DNA of 64,000 nucleotides from Nymphaea colorata (lineage: Eukaryota > Streptophyta > Magnoliopsida > Nymphaeales > Nymphaeaceae), in the NCBI RefSeq assembly GCF_008831285.2, contig NC_045142.1, positions 26,735,876 through 26,799,875 of the forward strand, given 5' to 3'. Each line of letters opens with the position of its first letter. Position 1 is the first letter of the stretch. The translations under genes were made by a program, and so were the position numbers. The notes below the pieces were generated by a model, which was given only the letters and a program-made list of their open reading frames with translations, was not told where the DNA came from and ran no database searches. Below are positions 21,450 through 34,806 of the stretch, in pieces.

Positions 21450-23920
21450 CGACGAAAAGAGCGAGCGAGAGGGAGGGATCGAAGTCGATGAAGCTACTTC
21501 GGAACATAGTTTAATATGCATCCAATGATGGAAAGCAGGCAGAAAAGTAAATTACATTAAATAATTACAAATAACAATAAATGACGAATAAAAGCAGGCT
21601 CCGGCGAAAAATTCAAAGCACAAGAACCACCCACCCAGGAGAGGGAGCGCCTATCCGACGGTCACGCGGACAATTAATTCAAAAAAGGAAAAATAATGGA
21701 CGGTCCAGATTACCGTTTAGGCCGCGAAGGCGCGCGATTCAAAAACGAGTGGGACGTGGAGCGGGTCGCTTGTGGATCCGTTCTGGCCCTCCATCCTACT
21801 GCCACTATGAATAGCCAGGTAAGATGAATCGGGGTCTAAAAAACCCGAGACGGGGATCAATGGGCCAGATCTGAAGAACACGTACCCTTTTATTGTAAAC
21901 AAATTATTGGGTGTTCATATATTCGGACCGATATTTAGATGAAAATGAAAAAAAATTTATACTATCCGAATCGGACTTGTAAATTCATGATACGTTGAGA
22001 GTTGATTATAAATATTGGATACAAGAATAATCAAGGGGTCAGATTAATGCTTGTTACTTGTTATTTGGTAAGATACTTATTTGGAAAGCGGAATTAGAAT
22101 CCAAATCTCATTGGATGCCATTTTTTAAATCCAAATTGACTGATTTATCAATCGAAGGTTGGCCCTGTTTTTTTTCCATGCCGGACTTTGAGAAGCGTAG
22201 TTGCAAGTCGGTTGTAACCTCCTCCTCAATTGCAAATTCAAAAATTTGTAGCCGTTGGCAGAAGCATCTGGACTTTGAAGCAGTGGCTAGGCTTACTCAA
22301 ATGGCTTGTGATACAACACATATGAATGCCACGGTTAGAAAAGCCCAAACAGATGATATCCGTTAAGTGGCGTTTGACAGCAGAAAGTTTTTGTGATGAA
22401 AAGTTTTTCCTTGAAACGCTGCAAGAAATTTTTTTCAAGGTGCCCATGAGTTGAACTTTGAGTTGTCTAAATACATGGAAATCGTTGCCAAGTCATCGTC
22501 CATTGATTTAGTCGCTTCATAACAAGTACCACAAATGCTTCTGACAACATTGTAAATATATTCACGTAAAGTAGCTCATTTTGCAAATGAATATGTCTAG
22601 CGCACAAAAAATGTCAATATCTGCACCCTATTTGGATCAAGTTTTTCTAAAAATTACGTTCATCATTTTTGAGATACCAATAGCAGCTGAACTTGTAAAA
22701 CATAGACTCACTCTCTGATAGATGGAAAGGGGACAAAAGTAGACAGTCATCCAAACTAACGACGCTTCCTTGTGCTCGAGTTTAGCTCTTTGTGGTGCAG
22801 TTTATCAGGTTCAATCTCGTGAACCATGAGGATGAGGATGAGCTAAACAAGCACGGGTCCGGTTAGTTGAATTTGAGACGTCGATAAAAAAGTAGAAAAG
22901 CCTGTTCTACACTATGAATGCTAGGTCCAACCAGTTGCATCTTAGAATGCCAATTTCATTTTATAAAGGCTGTTAATCTATGCAACAGCCTGAGCTTTTG
23001 GTTCTATGAGGGACATCTTACCTTTCCAATTTCAGGAACTTCGGTAGACATTTCCAGAGAGAATTACTCATATAGTGCAGATGGTTAATGCAACATATGG
23101 ATAGCAGAAAAGGTAAGTTTGCACAACAGACCTACGGTGGTTTTAAAACATTAAGTGCTGCAAGAAAACAAATCAATTTAAGACTTACAAGCCATGAAAT
23201 GAAATTTTAGTACCTAATGCAGTACCGAGAATACCAGCATCCTGTCTCGGGCATTTGACCCACAATCTGCCTCCCATGTGACAAGCACCAGAGCTGGTGG
23301 CCCAACCCATAATCAACCAAATGGAAGTTACGAGTAACTAACCGTTTAGAGCTGGCACAGGATATCTCAATTATTCATCTGCACATATTTTCTGCTTAGT
23401 CAACCATAAGAATCACAATTTCATGGATTTTGAGATGCGAAAACTAGCTTTGACAGGAAAAGAAAACTAATTTTAGATGACGCAGGCCCTGTCGGGCAGT
23501 CATGTCTTTTGGCAGACTGGGTGGACTCTCCCATCATGCTGCTCTTTGCCAGACAGAAGTTTGTCTGTCCCTAACAGAAATCAAATTCGTGTTGTGATCG
23601 GAGGGACTTCAGGACATTTTAACACTTGCCTGACCAACTGGCTAACATGATGGAGGCTTCTCATGCCAGATATGCGCTTGACTTAATTAACAGAACTATA
23701 AACATTTGCAAAATCAACAACAAAGTTAGCTTGCTCAACGTATCCTTCAGAAAGAGAAATGGCCTTCCAAGCTATAGGTTTGTATAATCCCCAGAAGATG
23801 GTAACCAGGCCCCACAAAAACTTACAAAGAACACAAGAATGGCAGCATTCATCAATTTTTATTGGACAGTTTGGAGAAAGAAGAGCTCGAAAAGACATGT
23901 TTGACTAACAACATTACTGC
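21450..23920. other. Intergenic region, no gene recognised
   Basis: It lies between the 5' end of the coiled-coil gene and the 3' end of the NDUFS5-type gene, both on the minus strand. A frame at 22058-22366 (+) has no recognisable family. The stretch from 21880 to 22080 is AT-rich with cggat words like the older MITE-like sequence near 14.6 kb. Confidence 0.5.
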
Positions 23921-26900
23921 TCAACTTCCACCATGACCATCCTTTTCCTCCTTTTCTTTGCGTTTAGCAGCTCTCAGTTGACGCTGCTCTTCCTTATAAA
24001 TGGAATTTCTCCGGCGAAACTGCAAGAATGATTTACAAGCAGATCATTAAGCAAGAAAAAGACAGGACAATGCCACATCAGACATGTAACTTACTGGCAA
24101 GTCAGTGCCAACTAGCTTCTCAGTAGTACTAACGCATAGAATGGAGCGTAAAACTTCAGAATGCAAATTAACATAGCACCATATAATGTCTCATGTACCA
24201 TCGAAAGACTTGAGCAACGGAATCTTTAAACTGGTTCAACAAAAACAGTAGTAGCTTATATCTTGCATTATTCTTGTAAGGATAAAATAAATAACCATAG
24301 ATGCATAGAACTCAAGAAAAAGACACTAGCTGCTAAATATGTATATGAATGATGGCCTCCACAACATTGACTTAATTGCGTAAGTCAGCTAGGTGCAACA
24401 ACCTACAATATGAAAATCACAATACCTGAGCTGTTAAGAGCATAAAGAATTAGAAAATATGATACTACAATATAGGACATTCAGCCAGTCATCCTATAAC
24501 AAGTTGAGGAATAAATCCTCAAGATGAACCATGACTAACATCTCCTGTTCTCCACTGCCATTTTATCCAATCAGCAGGTTATAATGTTGGCTTCTCAACA
24601 TCCAGACCATGGAGGATCACATCAATGCAAAATCAATAAGACAGCACAAGCTCATTACCTTTATTTACCAATTCAAGTCAACTCCACGGCATGTAAATGT
24701 ATCTCCTGAACTAGGGGACAACAGGCTTGAGGTTTATAATTTTGCATCATTCAACTTTGAAATTTCAGCAGTTAGCCTTCTGTCCCATCCTCAAGTTGTG
24801 CCCTTTCAAGTAATCTCAGCTACTAAACTTTCCAATTTCTAAAAACAGCGACACCTAACCTAATAACTCTGATTTACCATGTTCACAGTATTAATAATTG
24901 TGATCGTCACAGTAACCTACACTTTGTCACAAATGCTAACTTTACTACACTGGAGTTCACAGGCATGCAAAACATAATGAAATCATTAATTTCTATTATT
25001 CAATGATACACCTTCCTATTGATTATCCCTTTGACGTACTTGTCATAGCCAAGTCATGAGTATTTCTGCACCAACCAAGTCATGAGAAATTGCACAATTT
25101 TTTATTTCTTATATTTGCATCTGACATTCTCCCATCAACAGCCAGGTTCCTTGATAACATATTCACATATCCAACTGGCGCAGCCTTCAGGGTTTTTCCA
25201 TTGCATATGATGTATAGTCAATCTACTCATCAAAAAGAAAGTTAGGAGAGAAATCCCCCCACACGTTACCAATCAGAGACAAACATAGGCCCCCAATCAA
25301 AATACTGCAAATTTTCCATCAGACTGTCAAACCTGACTTCCAATTTGACATGGAGTCTTCTGCTTTACACAATTATCTTTCTGGATGACATTTAGATATG
25401 ACAACTCAACCTCATAGTCACCAGATGTGGTGCATTTTATTCATAATTTTTTACAATAGGAACACAATTTTCATGTAAGCTTTATCCATCCTTGACGAGC
25501 TTGATCCCAATCTAATAAGTAATAACCTTCGCCTACCTTTTGCAGAACACAAATATGATTGCTTTTTTTTTTTCCAAAAAAATGTGAAAAGGATGGGAAA
25601 ATAAAAACAAAAAACAAAAAGGGGGAATATCGTGATATTTGAAAAAAAAAACGAAAAATGAAATATTATGATCTTAATGTGTTTATTGTTTTTTAAGAAA
25701 AACTTTAATGTAATTTATTTTTTTATTTTTATTTTAATAGTACTAACTCTCTTGGACCTTGATAGATGTTTTTGTGGAAACTTAGTAGAATTTTCAAACT
25801 TTCATATTTATTCTATTTTTCCTATTTTTGTTTTTAATCCTGCATATGTTTCGAGAGAAATAAAATTTCCTTTTAATACCTGAAACAATGGTCATCAATA
25901 AAACCCAAGAACTATATTTGAGACCATGATCTTAAGCATCCATTAATACCTTTTTCATCTATGCTGCAGCTAATTACCACTCAATCATCAACTCCACTGC
26001 CCTATTCTTGACCTGCTTTCTCCATATAGAATTCTTATTTCTTCTAGTTGGACCCAAAGATCTTCCTACAATTTTTCTTTTCCCTACTAAAAATTAAAAA
26101 CTGCATCTAAAATTGCTTACTCCAAATAATCTGGTCAAAGTTAAACCCTTCCAGCATTTCATCATCATTGTTTAACCATCTCTTAACTTGCTTATACATA
26201 ACCTGGTCCATTTTTAACTTCCTCATTTTTTAAGCACTGCTAAGTTCACATTTGGCTAGAAATGTCATTTGACTTCGAAACATTCATGTGGCTCCAAACT
26301 CTATGTCACACGGGTACTCCTCTTAAGGAGGAGTACCCGCACGGTACGGGTACGGTACCGGTATGGGTACCGGTACGCCCGTGGGTGCGCCTTTAGTGCG
26401 GTCAACACGGTATCGGGTACGGTCAACGTACCTGGGTTCAATTTCGTCCAATTTCAAACTCGGTCAACTTTGACCGAGTCCATAGTTGTCCATTTTTTAT
26501 TTTGATGATTTTAAGTTTTTAAGTTTTAACGTTTTAAATATCATGTAACGTTAAAATGGTTGAAAACCCTAAACCCCAAAGACGTCTTCTTCCTCCTTCA
26601 ACACATTTCTCACTGACTGCAGCAATCTCTTTGGCGACCGACAACTACAGTGGATGAATGGCAGCGACCGGCAGTGACCGGCGACGGTATTTTGCTTATT
26701 TTTTATGAATCCTCTCGACTGACACTTGTGTTTTCGACGGTCGGCGGCAACTTGTTCCTCCGGCGGCGATTACAACCATACGTTCGGTAGTTTTTCCGAT
26801 AGCTTTTTCTGGTTCTTCAAATCCCATCTTACAGTCCCTTTCTTTGTTTTATTAACCTATTGTATGTCGTTTTGATTTCGTTTTTACGTTTTTTTGTTTT

Positions 26901-27424
26901 CTTGTTGTTCGTTTAAAATTTTTAACGATGCATCTTAATTTGGTCTGTCTTCTGAATAAGTGAATGTTCTATGGACCGTTTTTATTTGTTTTCTGTTTCT
27001 GTTTTCTTGGTTTCGGTCGTCAAGACTCTGCCAGACAGCCACTCAAGGCTCATGAGTGCTGCTAAGCCTGCTATAAATACACTTAGAACAGAAAAATAGC
27101 ATTATAGGCTATAATGCTATGTTTCTGTTCCAACTGTTATGTTTTTTTATCATTAAAATGATTAAATCGGTAATTTCTGCCTGCAGCCTGCACCTACTTT
27201 TACTGTTTTACAGTTTTACTTGTTTAGCATGTTCTGTTTACCTGTTTAGCATTTCCTCTTTAACCATGGCTTGAGTTGTGACTTGTTTATCAAGAAAGCT
27301 GAAATATTTGTATGTTAATTACTTCTACACTGTGTTTTGGATCATGATTTATGAATATGCTATTCTGTTTGTAATTTTTTGATATATATATACGTGTGAA
27401 TATGTTATTTTGTTTGAAATCTTT

Positions 27425-27471
<47 letters not shown>

Positions 27472-30400
27472 CGCATGTGTGTACGGCCGTACCCCCGCAC
27501 TCAAATTTTTTGAAAATGGTCCGTACCAGTACCCGTACCCGTACCTATGTGACATAGTCCAAACTAAATGTCCTTTCATTTGCGAGGAGGTCAAATAGAT
27601 AAGGAGGATGAAGCAGTGCTGCAGTTTATAGGAACCTACCCAAAAATAGGTAAAAACTGATGGGATATCACTTTGTAACATTATTATCAGAGACTGTAGG
27701 TACCACCGTTCCTTGATTTATGACTGTCATGGCTTGTGAGGTATCAAGTTTCTGGCCCTAGATATGTAACTGTCAAGCACACAGCAGCACAAAGGCTAAA
27801 AAAGATATGTTTGCTCATCACAATCAGCTCATGTGCAAGCTTCGTCTGTACAACAAAACAAATGATGCTTGGTTTTATGATATCTTCAGTCTATGCTAAT
27901 CTTCACCATGAAATATCTTTTGAATAAGATATAGGATGACCAATGGAGGATCAGTTACATCACCTAGATTTCCAAAGACAATCCAGCAAGGCTCACGCTG
28001 GCACATTTAGCAGCGTATAAGAAATCTATGCTTTGTGTTGTCCTCAAGATAACTTTGCATGTATGGTGGTTTGATTTTCCATTGATTAAACTTACAACAT
28101 ATGAATGAACTAACTAATTAATATTGCAGTTTCCTCTTTGAATTTTTATATAAAATAAAAAAATTTGAGAGAATGAGAACAACAATCAACATGATCAATG
28201 TTGGGAATCAATTTTGAATTGTTGATTTCTAGGTGCACACGTGCATGCTTAACAAAGAAGGCCTCAGTGAGAATTTTTCTAGTCTAACTTGAAGAAAAAA
28301 AGGAAAACAAAATAGCAAGCCATCACTTGGTTAGAAACTGGGTAAGAGCTATGATAAACTTTCACTTGCCATCATGAACAACCGTCCAGACATATGCTGC
28401 TGCATAGAATTAGTCCTGTCGATGTGGTATCTACAACTATGCTAAAGGGAGGACTACTATGAATTGATTTAGGTCAGCTGCAGAGGTTTTAAGTGCGTTC
28501 TGCCATTCTCTGGTATGTCAACCACAACTAAACATATACCCTAACCATATTTTCCTTCAGCAGACTGATTAATAAATAATATGTTCTTTGTTACTCATAT
28601 CATGATTTTCTCGTGCAACTTAGTAGAAACACCCAACAACATTTTGTGTGAAACATAGACTAGGTAAATAAGCAAATGCCAGTACTTTAGAGATAGAGCT
28701 AAACTTAGTGTTCTGTAAATTCAAGGAACTCAACGATCATACAATGAAGTAGTTTCCTTCAAAGCAAAAAGGCAACCATTTCTTTTATCTTCAGAATCTA
28801 CCACCTAGTCCCAACCATCAGAAAGCCATGTTTGACGCATATAGAGGAAGTTGAAAAATCTATCTTTCATATTATCTAAGCCATGCATCTAATATCAACC
28901 AAAAAAAAGAACATCCATTACCCATTTCTTGTACGCTGGAATTTTAAGTGTTAAATGAAAAAGCAATCCCAAAATAGACCCAATTAAAGCAGTGATAATC
29001 ATCATAATCTCCACACAAAATGTTTCTAGGAACTACCTATACTTACCTACAATGTTGTAAAAGGTGTAGCGTAATGCGTATTGGTCGGGCCGACCTATAC
29101 GCCGTATCGTAACGTATCACAAACGTAGCGTAGCGTATCGTAAAATTAATGAAAAAATCATAAAAAATCCGAAAAAATAAACAAAAAAATCAGAAATCAA
29201 GAAAAATGTATTCAATATAAAAAATATCATCATACATAAGGAACATTCATATGTATCAACAAACATTCAAAAATAAGAACTCAGAGATTCAAAATACCAA
29301 TTTTAAACTTGAAAATTTTACAGAATCTTAGGGCTTAGAGTCTTAGGACTTGGAGTCTTAGTACTTAGATTACATCACAATTTCATAAGTTCAAAGCATA
29401 TAGTTATCATCTTTCATGATTCTACGATAATATCTCCCAAATCAATGAATCCTCAGTGATTTTTTATGAAAATTGGCAAAATCTCTCCCTTCCACGTCTC
29501 TTGAAGTCTTTAGACAGAAAAAGGGAGAGAGGAAAGAGTGTTTAAACTTTAAAACATAACGCAAAAGGGGGCCGTTGGGCCCCTTTTTTGTGTTTTTCTC
29601 CATATCGTATGTTACGGGAGTGTATCACATGTATAGTACGATATGGGCGATATGCTTACAATACACGAGCGTATCGTAAGCATACCGTATAGGTTTTCTA
29701 AACCTATACGGTACGTATCATACGATATAGATAACATTGCTTACCTAAATAATAATTAGAATGTGAACGAAGGAAGAAGTGTCAGCAGGCCAATGTATGC
29801 TCCGGTTACATAGTAGATGGAAGAAAAGTACCATATGCATGAAAGAACGCAATTCCCAAATCACAATAATGATACCACCATAATCCAACAATAAAAATGG
29901 TCACGTAAAATAAACACATCACTTCTTTTCAACTCACAGAACAACCAGCGGTTCTAGTCTCAACATGCTTTCATGTCCAACCAATCACCATAACCTATTC
30001 CATTATGCTAAACACGTTTGGAATACTGTCCGATAAATTGTATTGATTGTTTAAACAACCCTGCTGAAGAAAAACTTACTAATTACTAAGTTAATGCACA
30101 GAGAAGTCCACTGACTGATTAAAACCACCAAGCGTCTACATCATAGTTGAATCAAGTTAACGCTAAGCTGCGAAAACTTAATGTGCCAAGGAAACCTAGA
30201 AGTTGTCCCAAAGTACACCTACAGTCAACGCTAGGGGATGCCAAGTCCTAATGTTAAGCTATGTCATCTAATTCAAGTCATTGATGTAGGAAGCTATGGT
30301 AATTGAACGGCAAATTTCGGAACGAATCAATACCAGAATTCACCAACTTAATTAATTGTTCAACCACGAAATGCACAGTGATGGATGGAACAAATGGAGG

Positions 30401-30806
30401 GGGAGGGACACGAGATACTTAACGGAAGAAGAAAAGGAAACGCATATAAAATTAATCAAGAAACGAGAAAAATGCCACTAACAAATCAAATCCGACCAAA
30501 CACTTAGTTCCAAATAGGCGGCCCGCCAAGATCAAGGCGAGCGGTGGATATTAAAGGGGAGAAAGATATTAACCAAATTATGAACAGAAGATCATGGAGG
30601 AAGGGAATGGGGGAAGGCACGAATAGGGAAGTATTGATGGATTGGGGAGATTTTACCTCCTTGCCATGGTGGAGGCACTCAAGGTAGTCTTCGCGGAGCA
30701 GGGCACAATCCTTCGGCTCTCTGCAATGAGACATGCACTCACTGAACTCCGTCCAGAAATCGAAGCACCGACCCTTGTTCCCGTTGATCCCCCAACCAGA
30801 CGCCAT
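23921..30806 (-). CDS. NDUFS5: Mitochondrial complex I subunit, NDUFS5 (15 kDa) type, 82 aa
   Basis: Two minus-strand exons: 30657-30806 (50 codons, MASGWGINGNKGRC...) and 23921-24019 (FRRRNSIYKEEQRQLRAAKR... ending DGHGGS, stop). The protein has the twin CX9C pattern of this family: Cys14/Cys24 and Cys34/Cys44, with an extra Cys28, in FSECMSHCREPKDCALLRED. Such proteins are imported into the intermembrane space and oxidised there by the Mia40 pathway; NDUFS5 is an accessory subunit on the membrane side of complex I. The length matches the short plant form. Donor GAG|gtaaaa and acceptor ttgcag|TTT are canonical. The intron is about 6.6 kb and holds two hAT-type elements, which is large for an 82-residue protein. 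A longer frame to 30504 is intron read-through. Confidence 0.95.
26301..27557. mobile_element. Non-autonomous hAT-type element, 1257 bp, in the NDUFS5 intron
   Basis: The target duplication TCCAAACT is exact at 26293-26300 and 27558-27565. Terminal inverted repeats read CTATGTCACACGGGTAC on the left and CTATGTCACATAGGTAC from the right (15 of 17 identical). Both subterminal regions are full of GGTACGG/GTACCCG words, typical of transposase-binding zones. The left end also has an 11-bp-arm palindrome (gggtactcctc / gaggagtaccc). The interior has TA microsatellites and no recognisable transposase. Confidence 0.88.
27366..27470. repeat. Duplicated unit with TA microsatellites inside the hAT element
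   Basis: A unit of about 50-60 bp (gaatatg(c/t)tatt(c/t)tgtttg...ttttgatatata) appears twice. The second copy ends in a long TA run at about 27427-27468. Confidence 0.8.
29050..29739. mobile_element. Non-autonomous hAT-type element, 690 bp, in the NDUFS5 intron
   Basis: The duplication CTTACCTA is exact at 29042-29049 and 29740-29747. The left terminus is CAATGTTGTAAAAGGTGTAG; the right, read inward, is CAATGTTATCTATATCG, so the outer seven bases match. Subterminal zones carry many GTATCG/TACGGTA words in both orientations. No coding sequence is recognised. Confidence 0.85.
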
Positions 30807-31592
30807 TCCTACTCTCTTTCTCTCTCTTCCTTCTCAGTCGCTCTTTCCTCCGACTTAGCGACGGGTACCGGGTACATATCGGATCGTAGTTAAATGGGAT
30901 CCGAAACATAGGTTTTTCTTTTTCTATTCAACTGCAACTTAATAGAGATAGTTGATCAATACTACTCTTCCTTGATTACGCTTGTCAAATTTTACCTTTA
31001 AAACAAATTCACTATTTTACTGTTCTAGTCATACTTGTAGCTAATTATAAGCTTATTTAGAAAAAAAAATGTTTATATGTGTTGAACATTCTTATCTATT
31101 TTCTGAAAAAGTTCAAAATTTTTAATTAATTTAACTTTCACTCGAAATACTCAAGCAAAAGAATGGGAATGAACAACGTATTTCCTACTTGTAATATGCA
31201 ATTTCTCTTAATCTCTTTATTTCCAAATCTCTCTCTCTCTCTCTTTCTCCTTAACTAGAGCCGATAAAATGGGAATGCATATCAAAATTGGAGGACAAAA
31301 CGTCCCCTAGATACAAAAATTGGGGACAAGAAGTCCCCTAGTTACAGTAACAAACCGCAATACAAAAGCAAAAGAGTAAGTATAAATACAACGTACAGAA
31401 AAACAAAAAAATGGGTAAAAAAAGAATGGAAGGACGAACCGACATCATCTCCCAGTCGCAGAAAAAGGACGACGTCGCAGCTGAATGGCAAAATGAACAT
31501 CTCCCTGCACAAGCCGAGCCACAGACTCCGACGAAGAGAAGGTGCCCCTGAAGACCTTGTTGTTGCGCTCTCTCCTTAACTAAAGGGTTCTT

Positions 31593-31596
<4 letters not shown>

Positions 31597-31631
<35 letters not shown>
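31597..31631. repeat. TA microsatellite
   Basis: A pure TA run in intergenic DNA. Confidence 0.9.
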
Positions 31632-31632
<1 letters not shown>

Positions 31633-34334
31633 AAAGTTGGTAAAAACCAGACCACATGATCCCTCTCATTAATAACTCTAGCTCAAACTTCTTAAGCAGC
31701 TTCATGAAATTCTTATCTTAGACTTCGGATATGATACTGACAATGAGTTGTTGAGCCCTTTGGCTATCAAATGCCCCTTAACATGCCAATTAAGGATGCG
31801 ATATTGCATATTATGTCGAAACTAATACCATTAAGGTAATACCAACAATGAAATATATCTCTGGGTTTCATGAACTAATTAAGGACGCGTCTCTACTTGA
31901 AGGAGTGTTGGTGCCAAACGAAGAAAACTCACTTCAAGATATATAAAAGGGCTCCATGCATGGTTAAGGGTTTCACAATGAGTTTGGTATGATTGATACT
32001 GCAGCTCACCGATCTCTCTCTAGTAAATCAAATCGCAGAAACAACAAAATCCCTGGAAATCTTTTCAAGATGAATGGAGGCAAGTTACAGATGGCTGGCT
32101 TTCAACATGCAGGAATTCAGAATTTGTCAAAAAAAGGAAAAGGATTTAATGTTGCCCATGTCTAAGAAGGAAGCAAGATCTGATAAAAATGAGACTAACA
32201 AAAAGAAGTAACATAAGTAAAGAATAATGAGGAAAAGAAAACGTGTACGGACAAGCTTCCGCTTCCATATAGGGGCCAACTTTAGCATACGACCATCTCA
32301 AGAAGCTTTCTTACATTTTTTCAATTCATCAACACTGATGGCCGCAATTTCTTCAAAATTGTAAAACAAGTGCCTAATTTTATCTAATCATATGTTTTAA
32401 CTTAGATTTACAATCTTAGTTACTTTGTCATAAACTGCATAAAGTTTTTTACACTTTGTGCTAACTTAGATAAGGGTTACAACATTAAAAGGATGACACA
32501 AAGAGCTAGTTTGCAACGTGAAATGAATTAGGAAATTCAAAGTTGTGGGGCTTGCTTTTAGGTTGAAAGGAAAAAGACCAGTTGTTTTCTCTTTCTCTTT
32601 CATTTGGTTATACCGAAGATCTTTGTCACTTCATCAAGTAATTCGTTAGGAAGTAGGTGATCTTCAACTTATTCAAAGACAAAAGAGGGAGGGATGACCA
32701 ATTAAAAATTTAGAAGCAGGAAGTAAATATACATGGAAATCAGCAAGTTAGCAACCAATAATATTTGTCACAACTGTTGAACATCTATAACATGGAAAAT
32801 TCCAATTATGTTTTGATAAGATATCTCAAGCCAAAACAGACCAACATGTCTTGCTAGCTGATTACATAACTTGTTCAAGGTGCAAATAGCGAAATAATCT
32901 TAAGAAATAATGGAGCAAGATTAAGTTCATCTAAGCCACTAACAAGAGTTGTTCAAGATTGCGAACTTGGTCACATTGTACATGAGAATCAAATCAGCAC
33001 ACCGTCACCACCAGCTGCAAGAGGTTCAGCTCTAACTTGTTAGAGGATTAGACTCGAGAGCTTCAAGCCAAATCTAGCTAAGGGAATGCATCTCTCGAGC
33101 ATGTATTATCTGGTAAGGCGGGGTTGATATGCTTAATTAACCTGATCAACTTTTCTAATGAAGAAGAAAGAAACAAATCTACCCTTAAGTACCACAAAAT
33201 TGTTAATATTTTGGAAATCATGTGACTGATGGTATGAATGACACATATATATAAGTTCAATCCTGATCTAATGGACAGTGGGTCCAATGATTTTTTTTTT
33301 TTTTTTTGGATGGGATTTGCACATCTAGTCATGAATATCACAGTGCAAAGGAACATGTGGACTTATTCCTGCTGTCGGTGTTAACAAATCAAGCACTAAT
33401 CTTTATATACATATATCATGAGATAACATATGCACGTGAGATTTAAAGAAATAACTTAGTTAATAGACTAAGAAGTCTACATCGATCACAAGATTGGATT
33501 AATTGGGCATATTTAAGGATGGCATTGATGCCCATTATTGAGGGGGGACTTATGCTCAAAATGGAACGTACTCTTGCTAATTAAATGTATTTGTTGTCAC
33601 GCAAGCATTGAAACTATATACCTTGATTCAATTATGCACGTATTTTTGAGAAAGTCTGGCATGACTTTATGTGGAAACACAATGGAAACCGAGCCATGTA
33701 CCCTTTTTGCTTTGAACAATGAGTGAGTTTTCTTTTTTTTTTTTTTTCTTCAAAAAGAAAAAGATTTTATAAAGGTACAAATACCTTGATAGCGACTATC
33801 ATTAAAAGGAAGATTCCACCTTCTAACTCCTCACAGCCTGTGATGCGATTCCCTCCTCCGTAATATATTGCAATAAACCATAAATAAGTGTATTTGAATT
33901 GATATTTTAAAGTGCATGAGAGACAGAGGGATGGGGGGCCGGAGATACGATGGGTTGTCTGGAAGAGAGATTCCCATGCAAACATGGAGACCCCACGATC
34001 GAAGGGATTCTCCCTTAAATTGGGCAATAGCTTTTGCGCCTGGCAAAAAGTTGGTCGGATGGGATCCACTCCAAAAATTCCTCATTACTTTTTTGTTGGG
34101 AGAAAGAGATCCAAGTCGCGGGTTGCCCAAGCTTGGGACGTGGACCAATTGCAAGTCCCTGAAGTTGAAGCTTATGTACCACCATGCAAAATATTGTGAA
34201 AAAAAGAATGGGGAAAAACCATTAATTAAATCCTAGATATTCAAGCATTTCTTTACATCTTTTTTTTTTTTCACTCAACACTGAAAATGGTGGATCCTAG
34301 AAGAAGAAGAAGAAGAAGAAGCAGAAGAAGAAAC

Positions 34335-34806
34335 TTTAAAAACCAGTCCCATTTAACTATATATGATCAAACATTTGTGGGTGTTCATTGATTTGAATCA
34401 AAGCTGAAAGGCGAAGCAGTTGCTTTAAAAACCAGTCCCATTTAACTATACATAGATCAAACATTTGTGGGTGTTCATTGATTTGAATCAAACCTGAAAG
34501 GCGAAGCAGTAGCATTAAAAACCAGTCCTATTTAACTCTCTAACGATTAAATATTTGTGGGTGTTCATTGATTTGGATCAAACCTGAAAGGCGAAGCATG
34601 CAGCGGCTTAAAGAACCAACTGTCCCATTTAACTCTAATAGAGGAAACATCTGTGGGTGTTCATTGATTTGGATCAAACCTGAAAGGCGAAGTATGCGGT
34701 AACTTTAAAAGCCAGCGCCGCCGTCGAATTCCATAGAGTAATATAGATTAAACAGTTGTGAGTGTTCATTGATTTCGATGAAAGCTGAAAGGAGAAGCAG
34801 TAGCTG
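34335..34806. repeat. Tandem repeat, about 90-95 bp unit, five copies
   Basis: Units start near 34335, 34424, 34514, 34608 and 34703. Each contains gtg(g/a)gtgttcattgattt followed by ctgaaagg(c/a)gaag. Copies 1-3 are close to each other and copies 4-5 are more diverged, as in an array that expanded from one side. Confidence 0.93.

Noticed and set aside
22058-22366. 102-codon frame on the plus strand
   Set aside because: No recognisable domain, no splice context and ordinary AT-rich surroundings; not supported as a gene.
33767-34236. Overlapping frames of about 100 codons on both strands
   Set aside because: The frames overlap in several phases with no family similarity; probably chance in a moderately GC-rich patch.
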